DNA from: Vibrio profundi
GTDB taxonomy: Bacteria > Pseudomonadota > Gammaproteobacteria > Enterobacterales > Vibrionaceae
NCBI RefSeq assembly: GCF_005281835.1
Contig: NZ_RZIS01000002.1
Coordinates: forward strand, 682,001-746,000
Reading direction: 5' to 3'
Length of the DNA: 64,000 bases
Part shown: positions 17,627 through 26,966 of the stretch, one piece after another
How positions within the stretch are numbered: position 1 is the first letter of the stretch
Layout of the letters: every line of letters begins with the position of its first letter
The notes under the pieces: generated by a model
What the model was told of the DNA's origin: nothing
What the model saw: only the letters and a program-made list of their open reading frames with translations
Database searches by the model: none
Made by a program: the position numbers and the translations under genes

Positions 17627-18370
17627 ATGAAATTGCAAGTTGATACTCACACCCATACCTACGCTAGTGGCCACGCCTACAGCACGCTAATCGAGAATGC
17701 TCAGCAAGCAAAACAAAATGGCCTAACTATGTTTTGCACGACTGATCATTCAGAATCAATGCCTGGGGCGCCGCATTACTGGTTCTTCAGCAATCAACGA
17801 GTTCTGCCGCGCTTCATTGAAGATATAGCGATTATTCGAGGAGTTGAGTCGAATCTAATGAACCGCGACGGGGAGATAGATATCCACCCAAGTGTCGATC
17901 GTAATTTAGATTTGGTTATCGCGAGCTTTCATGAACCTGTATTCCGGCCGGCTGATGTCGCGAGCCATACAGAAGCCCTGCTCAACGTCATTAAAGGTGG
18001 TAGGGTTGATGCGCTGGGGCATTTAGGAAACCCTAACTTCGATTTTGATTTTGAAAGCGTCATCAGCTGTGCTCAGGAGCACAACGTAGCGATTGAAATT
18101 AATAACACTACGCTGAAAGGCAACAGTCGAGTAGGCAGCGTTGATCGATGTTATGAAATCGCGGCGATAGCGAAAAAAGTCGGAGCATATATTACGACAG
18201 GCAGTGATGCGCATTTTTGCCAAGATGTTGGCCGATTGAATTTAGTATCTGACTTGTTGGATGAAGTCGGTATAGACAGCAGTAAAGTCATTACTCACAC
18301 CCCGCAGCAGTTTTTATCGTTCCTTCAAGTGCGTGGCCGTGAACCGATTGCTGAATATAGTCACTGGTAA
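17627..18370 (+). CDS. PHP-domain metal-dependent phosphatase (YcdX family)
   Basis: A 247-residue cytoplasmic protein. The PHP motifs that bind a trinuclear metal site are visible: [15 protein letters not shown] at the N-terminus, [27 protein letters not shown] and GSDAHF near residue 193. Length and motif order match E. coli YcdX, a phosphatase linked to swarming. Substrate assignments in the family are loose. It is divergent from the HD-GYP gene, 277 bases apart. Confidence 0.85.
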   Translation: MKLQVDTHTHTYASGHAYSTLIENAQQAKQNGLTMFCTTDHSESMPGAPHYWFFSNQRVLPRFIEDIAIIRGVESNLMNRDGEIDIHPSVDRNLDLVIASFHEPVFRPADVASHTEALLNVIKGGRVDALGHLGNPNFDFDFESVISCAQEHNVAIEINNTTLKGNSRVGSVDRCYEIAAIAKKVGAYITTGSDAHFCQDVGRLNLVSDLLDEVGIDSSKVITHTPQQFLSFLQVRGREPIAEYSHW

Positions 18371-18608
18371 CTAGCATCCCGTAGTCTTGGTGGCCAGTAA
18401 CCTCTCTCAATTATCTGAAACAGACGAAACTTAGCCCGCTAGCGATTGGCCGTTGTTTAAAATTAAGCGCTGTCATTTGTTGGTGGCTATGACTGTGGCA
18501 CGTGCTTTTGTATTTAGAAACACATATCCCTCTCTCTTGTCTGAAAAATTGTTTACAATAGCCGCATAATAACAATGCCAATTGGCAACCATTCATATTG
18601 GAGAAGTA

Positions 18609-19007
18609 ATGAATACTCGCTCAATGCTACTCGCAGGCCTTTTAGCCTCGTCGCTTATGTCTACGTCTGTACTGGCTAACAGTGTTGACCTGAAGCAGAA
18701 CATGAAAGAAATGAAGCTTGCATTTAAACAGGCTGCGGAAGCGGAAAGCATCGAACAGATGCAGCAACCAATCGCAGATTTAGACGCACTGATTGCGAAT
18801 TCTAAGCTAGGTGATTACCCAACAGAAAAAGAAGCTTTGTACCTAGAAGGTTTTAAGAAACTCGCGACGGCTGTCGATAGCATCGAAGTGCAATTAGAGC
18901 AGGGTAATTTGGAGCAAGCTCAGCAAGAATTGAGAGAAATCGATTCACTGCGCATTGAATACCACGATAAGCGAAACCCAAGCATCTGGAGTAAGATCTT
19001 CGGTTAA
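18609..19007 (+). CDS. Cytochrome b562-family periplasmic protein
   Basis: A 132-residue protein with a signal peptide (about 1-23, ending VLA) followed by a four-helix bundle. The Met in NMKEMK near the mature N-terminus and the His in IEYHDKR near the C-terminus fit the two heme ligands of cytochrome b562, so heme binding is likely but not certain. Redox partners of this family are poorly known. The ATG at 18609 has GGAGAAGTA before it; an upstream ATG would add residues ahead of the signal peptide. Confidence 0.75.
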   Translation: MNTRSMLLAGLLASSLMSTSVLANSVDLKQNMKEMKLAFKQAAEAESIEQMQQPIADLDALIANSKLGDYPTEKEALYLEGFKKLATAVDSIEVQLEQGNLEQAQQELREIDSLRIEYHDKRNPSIWSKIFG

Positions 19008-19056
19008 CTCTAGCGTATTGACGATATATGCTGATTAAAACTTGGTAGAAATACAG

Positions 19057-19086
19057 TAAAAAGCGTCCTATATGGGCGCTTTTTTG
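19057..19086 (+). terminator. Rho-independent terminator after cytochrome b562
   Basis: A stem of AAGCGTCC / GGGCGCTT with one mismatch, followed by TTTTTTG. Confidence 0.8.
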
Positions 19087-19214
19087 TATCTAAAACAATG
19101 GTAACTGAAGATTCGACGTGCGTTAGGTTCAATTCTTCACATTTTCTGCTCGGTGCTCTTTATTCAATTCCAGCCATGATCAACAATGTCGCAAATTTAT
19201 AAACCTAGCGAATA

Positions 19215-19565
19215 ATGCGCCGCACGTCATTTAACTACTCCATGTTGCTAGCCACAGCTCTAAGCTGGGTGTTGGTAACCTTAATGCCTGTTATCAATGC
19301 TCATGGTAATAGTGCGGGAGTGTGGGCGACACTATGTACCGTGAATGGTTTTGAACTTGTACAAGTCGAAGAAGGGCAGCCGGAAACTCATAGCGGGAAA
19401 CCGTGTCCGTTCAGCCACTTTTCAACATTCCACCAAGACGAACTTCCAACCACACTACTTGCAACTCGACTGAGTTTTGTTGTTTCTGAACGTTATGCTT
19501 TTTTGGCTCTAAGCGAACGTTTTAAGAAACAAGTTCCACGTGCCCCTCCTGCACAGCTTGCTTAA
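19215..19565 (+). CDS. DUF2946-like small secreted protein
   Basis: A 116-residue protein. An N-terminal hydrophobic segment (about 8-30) can serve as signal or anchor. Two Cys occur, one in ATLCTVNG and one in KPCPFSHFS, with His residues following. This pattern fits DUF2946, a family often found beside metal-uptake or copper genes. The ribosome site is weak. It is followed after 103 bases by a PepSY membrane protein and is probably cotranscribed with it. Function is unknown. Confidence 0.6.
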   Translation: MRRTSFNYSMLLATALSWVLVTLMPVINAHGNSAGVWATLCTVNGFELVQVEEGQPETHSGKPCPFSHFSTFHQDELPTTLLATRLSFVVSERYAFLALSERFKKQVPRAPPAQLA

Positions 19566-19668
19566 CTACCAATAAAATAAATAACAATAATTTTTAAGTA
19601 AAGTTAAAAGCTCACGTAACTCTTTGAATTATCAAAGGGTTGATTTGCGTGGGTAAAAGGAAATAACA

Positions 19669-21120
19669 ATGTTGAGAAATGACTCTCAAGTAACACAATC
19701 ATCAGAAGCATCGGATTCTAAATCGGCTATATCAGCACGCTCTAAATCACTCTACTTCCTCACTTGGCGTTGGCATTTTTACGCTGGCCTTTTTGTCATT
19801 CCGTTCATGTTAATGCTAAGTCTTACAGGCTTAGTGATGCTTTTTGATGACGAAATTGAGCTTGCTCGCTATCACGATATTCTTCAAGTTGAAGTCGGTA
19901 ACGCTAAGGTTTCGCCATTAGAACAATTGCATGAAGTTGAGCGAATTTATCCTCAAGGGACGGTGACTCAATTCATTCCTGGGCCGACTCCTGAACTAGC
20001 CAACCGCTTCTCAGTCAAACTGGAAAGCGGAACCTCATTTTTTGCGACTGTAAATCCATATACAGGCGAGGTGTTAGGTGAAATCGATCGTAGCGATAGC
20101 TGGTATCAACTGGCGAATGATATTCATGGCACACTTTTAATTGGTGACTGGGGCGACTATTTGATTGAGGTTGCGGCAAGCTTGTCGATTCTATTGTTGG
20201 TCAGCGGCATTTACTTATGGCTACCACGCGATAATGCTAGTAAAGCGGGTTTTCTAAAGATTCGTTTAGAGTCAGGTTCGCGTATTTTCATGAGAGATCT
20301 ACACGCCAATTTAGGCGGGACGCTCTCAGTGATTCTGTTGTTGTTTTTGCTCTCTGGGCTGGCTTGGGCTGGTATTTGGGGCGGGAAAATGGTTCAAGCA
20401 TGGAGTTCATTTCCAGCTCAAAAGTGGGATGATGTTCCGCTATCGAGCGTCAACCACGCAAGCCTTAATCATGGTACCGAAGAAGAGATGCCTTGGAATT
20501 TGGAGCAAACCCCTCTTCCGGAATCTCATGATCACTCTACGATGGGTGAACATCAATCTCATAATATGGATTACCAAAAAGGATTGTCGATTGACTTCAT
20601 GGTTCAAAAAGCTCAGTCGCTTGGGTTTGAACAGTATAAGCTGAGCTTTCCTCGCTCTGAGACGGGAGTCTATACACTTTCTGCCAATACAATGAGCGGT
20701 GATATTACCGACCCAACGCAAGATAGAACTACTCACATCGATCAATACTCTGGTGAAGTGTTAGCTGATGTGACATGGCAAGATTACAACCTTGTGGCTA
20801 AAGCGATGGCTGCGGGTATTGCTCTGCATCAAGGGGACATTAGCATCATTAATAAAGCGCTGAATACCTTGTTTTGTATCGCCTTTATTGCGATATCCAT
20901 TACTGGAGGTGTGATGTGGTGGGTTAGACGCCCTTCAGGTAAAGGTAAGCTGGGTGTACCGCCTAAATTTTCAGATGATGGTGTTTGGAAAACGGGTGCA
21001 GTGACGGTGGTCGTCATTTCGATACTGTTTCCATTAGCGGGTTTAAGTATCGTTGTGGCAATGTTGTTTGACTGGCTATTATGCCGTCGAGTCAAAAAGT
21101 TAAAAGCGGTATTCAGTTAA
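19669..21120 (+). CDS. PepSY-associated transmembrane protein with His/Met-rich loop
   Basis: A 483-residue inner-membrane protein of the PepSY_TM family, often named iron-regulated membrane protein or ferric-reductase-like. It opens with LTWRWHFYAGLFVIPFM, has four main membrane helices, and has PepSY-type periplasmic domains with NPYTGEVLGEI and DQYSGEVLADV. A loop at about residues 265-305 is rich in His and Met (ESHDHSTMGEHQSHNMD), unlike the rest, and looks metal-binding. Family members are linked to siderophore-iron or copper handling. No Fur box was clear to me upstream. Confidence 0.8.
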   Translation: MLRNDSQVTQSSEASDSKSAISARSKSLYFLTWRWHFYAGLFVIPFMLMLSLTGLVMLFDDEIELARYHDILQVEVGNAKVSPLEQLHEVERIYPQGTVTQFIPGPTPELANRFSVKLESGTSFFATVNPYTGEVLGEIDRSDSWYQLANDIHGTLLIGDWGDYLIEVAASLSILLLVSGIYLWLPRDNASKAGFLKIRLESGSRIFMRDLHANLGGTLSVILLLFLLSGLAWAGIWGGKMVQAWSSFPAQKWDDVPLSSVNHASLNHGTEEEMPWNLEQTPLPESHDHSTMGEHQSHNMDYQKGLSIDFMVQKAQSLGFEQYKLSFPRSETGVYTLSANTMSGDITDPTQDRTTHIDQYSGEVLADVTWQDYNLVAKAMAAGIALHQGDISIINKALNTLFCIAFIAISITGGVMWWVRRPSGKGKLGVPPKFSDDGVWKTGAVTVVVISILFPLAGLSIVVAMLFDWLLCRRVKKLKAVFS

Positions 21121-21276
21121 ATAAAGCAAACACTGGTTAATTATATTCACCTCTTTTTCATGGAAGGGGTGAATAATGAGACTTTGCACAAATAAGAACG
21201 CTGTACTTAATACAAGCATTGATTTCATTTAAGCGCTAGATAATATGCAGAATTACGTATTGATAAAGGCGTTAAT

Positions 21277-22329
21277 ATGGATTTTACCGCGCTAGAAGGC
21301 AACCGTGTTTTGCGTTCTAAAGTACTGACACGTATGTGCTTAATGATTGGGGCATTGGCCTTAATGCTGTCTATCAGCGATATTTTTCTATTGAGCAACT
21401 ATACTTGCGCGGGCCTCGAACTTTCTTATTTCTTGTTCTCTGTTTACGTGTATCAGCGCGTTCAGAGAGGCAAATTTTCAAACCTCTATCTGTACCTCTA
21501 CGTCTTCATTTTCTCGTTCTTAATTGTGGCCGGTTCGGTATTAAAACTGTTGTCGAGTGGCGTATTTGTTTGGTCACTCTGCTTACCCGTTATTCTGTAT
21601 TTGGCTTTGGGGCGTCAGTGGGGCTCTATATGCACATTATGTTTATTCTTGGTGCAGCTAGCTATTATTGCTTTCAAACTAGAAGAGTTAAACTTCAACC
21701 CGACCACCATGCTACTGAACTTTTCGTTTAGCTATTTAAGTATTTGGACGGTGGCCCATACTTATGAATCTACCCGCGAATCGGGCCAACGTTCATTAAA
21801 AAATCTGGCTCTTAGAGATATGCTCACCGGTGCTAAAAATCGATTGGCGTTTAAGCGAGAGTTTAGTTCTGATCACACTAAAAATCGGCATAAGTACTTA
21901 TTAGCGATAGACGTCGATCATTTCAAAAACATTAATGACAGTTTTGGACATAATGTTGGAGATGATGTTTTGATTCAGTTAGTAGATAGATTTAGTTCTA
22001 TAGTGGGCGGTGAAAACGTTTATCGCCATGGCGGGGAGGAATTCTGCGTGACACTCAACCAATCGTCACAGCAAGAAGTGCTTGATATCGCCGAGCAGCT
22101 TAGATTGATTATCGCGACTAAGCCTTGTATCTGTTACGGGCACCCTATCAAAGTTACAATCAGCATTGGTGTGACAGAGTTATCGCCAGATGATTCCATC
22201 GATCAAGTGCTCAAAACCGCAGACAAGAATTTATACTTAGCTAAATCTGGTGGGCGCAATCAAGTGGTGTATAACTTCAGCTCTGTAACGGTAGACCCTG
22301 ATTTGGTTACGGTATCTACCCCAATGTAA
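21277..22329 (+). CDS. Membrane diguanylate cyclase (GGDEF)
   Basis: A 350-residue protein with about six membrane helices over residues 15-170, followed by a GGDEF domain (DMLTGAKNRLAF, DVDHFKNINDSFGH, and the active site as GGEEF in YRHGGEEFC). GGEEF is a functional variant, so it probably makes c-di-GMP. No RxxD inhibitory site is visible five residues before the motif. The N-terminal membrane region has no named sensor. It is convergent with the VOC gene. Confidence 0.88.
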   Translation: MDFTALEGNRVLRSKVLTRMCLMIGALALMLSISDIFLLSNYTCAGLELSYFLFSVYVYQRVQRGKFSNLYLYLYVFIFSFLIVAGSVLKLLSSGVFVWSLCLPVILYLALGRQWGSICTLCLFLVQLAIIAFKLEELNFNPTTMLLNFSFSYLSIWTVAHTYESTRESGQRSLKNLALRDMLTGAKNRLAFKREFSSDHTKNRHKYLLAIDVDHFKNINDSFGHNVGDDVLIQLVDRFSSIVGGENVYRHGGEEFCVTLNQSSQQEVLDIAEQLRLIIATKPCICYGHPIKVTISIGVTELSPDDSIDQVLKTADKNLYLAKSGGRNQVVYNFSSVTVDPDLVTVSTPM

Positions 22330-22347
22330 CTCGATACCTACTATTCT

Positions 22348-22734
22348 CTAGGCTTGTTGGTAAAGCTCTAACGGCAGGCCATCCGGGTCGGAGAAAAAAG
22401 TGAAGGCTTTACCTGTGTATTCATCAATTCTGACGGCCTCTACTTCCACTCCGTTTTCTTCTAAATATTGCTTTACTTCGACCACGTCTTCCACGCAAAA
22501 AGCCAGGTGCCTTAATCCTTGTGCCTCTGGGTAACTAGGCCGAACGGGCGCATCAGGGAAACTGAACAGTTCTATCTGCGAGCCATCAGGTAACGCCAAA
22601 TCGAGTTTGTAGGAATCCCGTTGCTCACGATAGTTTTCGGCGATGATGTCTAGTTTTAGTACCTTAGTGTAAAAGTGCTTCGATTGAGCGTAATCGGAGC
22701 AAATGATTGCAGCGTGATGAATCCCCTTAAGCAT
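22348..22734 (-). CDS. VOC-family metalloprotein (glyoxalase-like, YaeR/GloA2 type)
   Basis: A 128-residue single-domain vicinal-oxygen-chelate protein. Metal-ligand candidates are visible: His in GIHHAAI, Glu in QIELFSF, His in GLRHLAF and Glu in LPLELYQ. Its length and these motifs match the E. coli YaeR group, which is annotated as lactoylglutathione-lyase-like without a firm substrate. It begins three bases after the LysR gene stop, so both form one operon. Confidence 0.82.
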   Translation of the reverse strand: MLKGIHHAAIICSDYAQSKHFYTKVLKLDIIAENYREQRDSYKLDLALPDGSQIELFSFPDAPVRPSYPEAQGLRHLAFCVEDVVEVKQYLEENGVEVEAVRIDEYTGKAFTFFSDPDGLPLELYQQA

Positions 22735-22737
22735 AAC

Positions 22738-23667
22738 TTAGTCCTCGGATGCCAGCTTATTACTTAAGTGCTCTTGCGCATAATCAATGAATACGCGCAG
22801 CCTAGCTGGCATATACTTAGTTTGTGCGTATTGCATGGCGATCGCACCATGGTAGTTACTCTTGATTGTCCAATCCTCTAACACTTGCACAACTTTACCT
22901 TCGTTTAGCGCATCTTGAATGACGAAGTCATGGAAGATGCCAATGCCGAGCCCATCTTTGACGCCGTTTAAACGCATCTGTGAATGGTTGACGGCATAGC
23001 GACCTTTCACAGCGACGGTGTGGAATTCATCGTCTTTAAGAAAATCCCAAACATTGTCTTTGTCAGTTTCGGCAAGGTAAAGGCAATCATGCGCGATCAA
23101 ATCAGTAGGGTGGTTTGGGGTGCCTTTTGTCGTAAGGTATTCGGGGCTGGCACATAAAACGAGGTTGGTCTTCCCAAGCTCTTTCAAAATTAAGCTTTCA
23201 TCAGGCTTATCGGTTAGCTTAAATGCCACATCAATGCCTTGGCGGAAAATATCAATATCACCATCCGCTGCCCTCAACTTGAGCTGAATCTCAGGGTGCT
23301 TTTTGAGAAATGGCACGACAAAAGGTTGAAGGACAGAGTTAAGAAAAGCCTCTGGCGCCGCAACCGTGATAGAGCCGGATGCTTCGCTGTGGTTAGAACT
23401 GGAAACATCAATTGCTTGCTGCGCGGCATTCACCATTACAATACTTTGATCGTAAACTTGCTGCCCGGCTCGGGTAATGATCAAGGTTCGTGTCGTGCGT
23501 TCAAAGAGTTTGACTGAAAGCGCTTGCTCTAATCGGGTGATGAGCTTGCTCAAAGCTGACGGTGTGACCCCTAGCTGTTTGGCGGCTGCAGTAAAGCTAC
23601 CTTCATTGACCACCAAAATGAATGAGGCCAGGTCAGGCAGTAACGAAATGAGTTTAGGATTTATCAT
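22738..23667 (-). CDS. LysR-type transcriptional regulator
   Basis: A 309-residue regulator with an N-terminal winged helix (NEGSFTAAAKQLGVTPSALS, residues about 20-40) and a LysR substrate-binding domain. I chose the MINPKL start at 23667; an in-frame ATG lies nine codons upstream. It sits directly ahead of the VOC gene in one operon and 400 bases from a divergent MFS gene, either of which may be its target. The effector is unknown. Confidence 0.82.
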   Translation of the reverse strand: MINPKLISLLPDLASFILVVNEGSFTAAAKQLGVTPSALSKLITRLEQALSVKLFERTTRTLIITRAGQQVYDQSIVMVNAAQQAIDVSSSNHSEASGSITVAAPEAFLNSVLQPFVVPFLKKHPEIQLKLRAADGDIDIFRQGIDVAFKLTDKPDESLILKELGKTNLVLCASPEYLTTKGTPNHPTDLIAHDCLYLAETDKDNVWDFLKDDEFHTVAVKGRYAVNHSQMRLNGVKDGLGIGIFHDFVIQDALNEGKVVQVLEDWTIKSNYHGAIAMQYAQTKYMPARLRVFIDYAQEHLSNKLASED

Positions 23668-24065
23668 AAAGCCAATCACCAAATGGGGTAGCAAGTCGAA
23701 ACATTTAATAGTTATAGGCTTAAAATACAGGGATTTAATTAGAACAGCTATAAAAAGCAGTTATTCACTCGTAGATTGTGAATTTACTTCGGTCAACTTA
23801 TGCCCTCGTATCATACACACTCAGTTTTAAAAGTGCGCCATTTTTAGGGGATTCTGCTTTAGAACTGGTGCGTAAAATACGTCCATTAGAACAATTAACT
23901 TGTTGAAACTCCTCACCTCAGCTCAAGTTAGTATTCCTTTTTATCGCTTTGGAATAAATTATTGCTCAAGTCTATCTTTATAAAATTTTAATCATATACT
24001 GGATGAATAATAACCAAACAATAAATGTTTAATTAGCGATGTCAGTTTGCAAGGAAGGAGACACT
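23668..24065. other. Divergent intergenic region, LysR and MFS genes
   Basis: About 400 bases, AT-rich, without a coding frame I can support. It should contain promoters for the LysR operon and the MFS gene. No operator symmetry stands out by eye. Confidence 0.4.
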
Positions 24066-25310
24066 ATGGAGAAAGCAGACAGTTTATTTCAACTGCAACG
24101 AATTCAACGATTTAACTTCTCAGTTTGGACGGTATTGACCGGAACGCTGCTCGCAAGGACCAGCTACTTTATGGCTTGGCCATTTCTGATCGTCTTTCTG
24201 TATCAAGACTATGGAGTATCTGCAGTAGAAGTAGGGGCGATGCTTGGGGCGTCTGCAATTATAGGTGCAGGAACGGGCTTATATTCAGGGTATTTGTCTG
24301 ATAGGTTTGGTCGTAAGTGGGTGATGGTAGCGGGTAGCTGGATTGCCGCTGTTGCCTATACCGGAATTGGACTGGCCTCTGAAGTGTGGCAATTTTACGT
24401 TTTGATTATGTTAACTGGTTTAATGCGCCCTATGATAGAAGCTCCTGCTAAAGCAGTATTGGGCGACAACTTAGATGATCTAAAAGACCGTGAGCTGGCA
24501 CTTAACATTCGTTACTTTTTGCTGAATCTTGGGGGCGCCTTAGGGCCATTAATCGGTATTACACTTGCGCTCGCTCAGCCTCAAAATTTGTTTTTCGTTG
24601 CTGGTGGTACTTACGTGGTGTATGGGTTTTGGCTTCTCTTCGGCATTGAAAGGAAGAATACCTTTTCAAAACCAGATTCCTCAACTTTGCCAAACTTCAG
24701 TGCGACACTAAAAGTGATTCGCCAAGACAACATTTTTGTAAAGTTAATGATCGCCAACTTCATTATGATGTTTGTATACGCGCAGGTTGAATCATCGATC
24801 CCTCAAGTAATCGTGCGCTCTTCTGTCTCTGACGCAGCGCAGATCATTGCTGGTTTGGTGCTGGTTAATACGCTAACTATTATCATCTTTCAGTTCCCAA
24901 TGTTGAAGTGGTTAGAGCACATCCCCCTCTTTGTACGTACCCGCATCGGGATGGCACTAATGGCACTGGCTCAAGTTGGTTTTTTGCTTACGCCAGCTGA
25001 CTGGCCAATCGGTTGGGGTATTGCCTGCTTTATTTTGAGCCTAGGTGAAGTGATCGCTTTCCCGACCCTAAACGTTCAAATAGACAGAATGGCTCCTCCT
25101 CATTTGAGAGGCTCTTATTTTGGTGCGGCTGCCTTGTATTCTTTGGGATTTGCCATTGCGCCTCTTGTCGGTGGAATCGTGATTGAGTCATTGAGTTCAA
25201 ATTGGTTGTTTGTGGTGTGTTTCGCTCTGTGTTTGGTAATGATGTGGCTGTATTGGCTGGCAGAGCATGCAGAAGATAACGTTGAAAGAGCGCCCATCAC
25301 TCAAGCTTAA
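24066..25310 (+). CDS. MFS transporter (DHA1 / MdtH-like drug exporter)
   Basis: A 414-residue inner-membrane protein with twelve predicted helices. The major-facilitator loop 2-3 signature is present as GYLSDRFGRKWVM, and an antiporter-like ALGPLIG stretch follows in helix 5. It resembles single-component multidrug exporters such as MdtH or YdeE. I used the ATG at 24066, which has GGAAGGAG five bases upstream; an ATG nine codons earlier does not. Confidence 0.83.
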   Translation: MEKADSLFQLQRIQRFNFSVWTVLTGTLLARTSYFMAWPFLIVFLYQDYGVSAVEVGAMLGASAIIGAGTGLYSGYLSDRFGRKWVMVAGSWIAAVAYTGIGLASEVWQFYVLIMLTGLMRPMIEAPAKAVLGDNLDDLKDRELALNIRYFLLNLGGALGPLIGITLALAQPQNLFFVAGGTYVVYGFWLLFGIERKNTFSKPDSSTLPNFSATLKVIRQDNIFVKLMIANFIMMFVYAQVESSIPQVIVRSSVSDAAQIIAGLVLVNTLTIIIFQFPMLKWLEHIPLFVRTRIGMALMALAQVGFLLTPADWPIGWGIACFILSLGEVIAFPTLNVQIDRMAPPHLRGSYFGAAALYSLGFAIAPLVGGIVIESLSSNWLFVVCFALCLVMMWLYWLAEHAEDNVERAPITQA

Positions 25311-25356
25311 CTGGTAATAAAAAGGTCTGCTTGATCAGGTTAAATTGGTCTTCAAT

Positions 25357-25394
25357 AAGCCGTGATGCTGTTTGTCAGTATCACGGCTTTTTTG
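25357..25394 (+). terminator. Strong terminator after the MFS gene
   Basis: A 14-bp stem (AAGCCGTGATGCTG / CAGTATCACGGCTT with one mismatch) followed by a run of T. Confidence 0.88.
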
Positions 25395-25531
25395 TTTTGA
25401 GCGTATCCCGACTAGACGTTAGCGCGATGCCCCCCTACCTTTAATGATAGATATGTGATTTAAGCTTGGAAGTAGATCGGCCAAACGACAGTCATGGGTA
25501 ATCAATACAGATAACACAAAGTGGTACTAGT

Positions 25532-26506
25532 ATGAGCAACTCTAGCAGTACAATTTTGACGGAAAGTGGTACAAATGAGCTCGAGATTATTGAATTTCAC
25601 TTAGTAAAACATTTGCCTGACGGCACGACTAAGACTTGTTACTACGGCATTAATGTCGCGAAAGTTCGCGAAGTGATTCAAGTGCCAGAGACTACCGATT
25701 ACCCCAATGCTCAGCCGCACATGGTTGGCGTGTTTTCGTCACGAGATATTCTCACCCCGTTGGTAGATTTAGGCGGGTGGCTAGGCTTACCTACGAGTAA
25801 AGATCTTGCGAAAAAGTTTGTGATCGTTACCGATTTCAACAGAATGACCAATGGATTTTTGATTGACAGTATTAGCCGAATTCACCGTATTTCCTGGAAC
25901 GATGTCGAGTCTCCGAGTCAGTTCTTAGAAGCTGGGGAGCAAGATTGCGTTGTGGCTGTGGTCCGTAAAGATAAAAACTTGATCATGATATTGGACTTCG
26001 AAAAAATCATAGCAGACATCAATCCAGAATTGAGCATGGAAAAATACGATGTCAAGGTAGACAAATCCGTCGATTTGAATCAACGCATGATCACTAAACG
26101 TAATGCTAAAACCATTATCGTCGTCGATGACTCGGCCTTTATCCGAAGCTTAATTCAAGACACATTAACGTCGGCAGGTTACAACGTGATCGCTTGTAAG
26201 GATGGGGGGGAAGGCCATGAGAAACTTATGGAAATCGCAGAAACCGCTAAAGCGGAAAACCTGCCGACTCACGAATTAGTGAACGCCGTGGTGACCGATG
26301 TGGAAATGCCGAGAATGGATGGCATGCACTTACTCAAACGCTTGCGAGAGAGTGAAGCCTATGCAAACACACCAATCGTCATGTTCTCTTCATTGATGAG
26401 TGATGATAACAGGGCAAAGGCTCTTGCGCTTGGTGCCAACGACACGATAACAAAACCGGAGATTGGCAAAATGGTGACCATGATGGATAAGTATATTTTT
26501 ACCTAA
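25532..26506 (+). CDS. cheV: Chemotaxis coupling protein CheV (CheW-receiver fusion)
   Basis: A 324-residue cytoplasmic protein. Residues about 15-165 are a CheW-like coupling domain (FSSRDILTPLVDLGGWL) that links chemoreceptors to CheA. Residues about 195-320 are a receiver with VVDDSAFIRSL, the phospho-acceptor Asp in AVVTDVEMPRMDG, and the Lys in TITKPE. Phosphorylation adjusts receptor coupling. Other chemotaxis genes are not adjacent, and Vibrio typically carries several cheV paralogs. Its stop overlaps the convergent small gene by four bases. Confidence 0.92.
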   Translation: MSNSSSTILTESGTNELEIIEFHLVKHLPDGTTKTCYYGINVAKVREVIQVPETTDYPNAQPHMVGVFSSRDILTPLVDLGGWLGLPTSKDLAKKFVIVTDFNRMTNGFLIDSISRIHRISWNDVESPSQFLEAGEQDCVVAVVRKDKNLIMILDFEKIIADINPELSMEKYDVKVDKSVDLNQRMITKRNAKTIIVVDDSAFIRSLIQDTLTSAGYNVIACKDGGEGHEKLMEIAETAKAENLPTHELVNAVVTDVEMPRMDGMHLLKRLRESEAYANTPIVMFSSLMSDDNRAKALALGANDTITKPEIGKMVTMMDKYIFT

Positions 26507-26769
26507 TCTTCTAGTTCAATTTTTAGCTTTATTGCTTGAATCTCTGACTCAGGAGCTCCCGTTTGTTTGAGTTCTGCGAGTTTGTTCATTAGCTGTATTT
26601 TTGTTGGCGTAAAACCTTGGTCACGTAGGTAACGGTTAACTGCTCTGCTTTCTTTCGGCGAACGGAAGTAGACAGTAAGGTCTATCGCTTTACCTTTGAA
26701 CTTGTTCTCTTTGCTATTTTCTGCGTCGAGTTTTATCTGGTTGTTTACCATGATATCGATAGCGTTCAT
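26503..26769 (-). CDS. Conserved-looking 88-residue protein of unknown function
   Basis: A charged, helical 88-residue protein with no membrane segment or signal peptide. It contains a YFRSPKESRAVNRYLRDQGF stretch that could pack as a small alpha/beta unit. The ATG is preceded by GGAG at a suitable distance, supporting a real gene. It ends inside the last codons of cheV on the opposite strand (four-base overlap). I do not recognise a family. Confidence 0.55.
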   Translation of the reverse strand: MNAIDIMVNNQIKLDAENSKENKFKGKAIDLTVYFRSPKESRAVNRYLRDQGFTPTKIQLMNKLAELKQTGAPESEIQAIKLKIELED

Positions 26770-26966
26770 TCATATTTCTCCATAAATCCCCATCTTTCTA
26801 TCGTAACTTTCTCACAATTTAAGAGTTATCTTTTTACGCCAACAGATAATTTAGCACTGCCTGTTCTCTAATTAGCACATTGAACTCAATGATTTATCGG
26901 TTCTTTATTTATGGAGCGATTATGCTTAAGGTGTAAATGCACCGTCATTGGAATGGGAACTGGTTA

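Noticed and set aside
21147..21174. An inverted repeat (ATTCACC / GGTGAAT) after the PepSY gene.
   Set aside because: It has a long loop and no T-tract, so I did not call it a terminator; it may still have some role.
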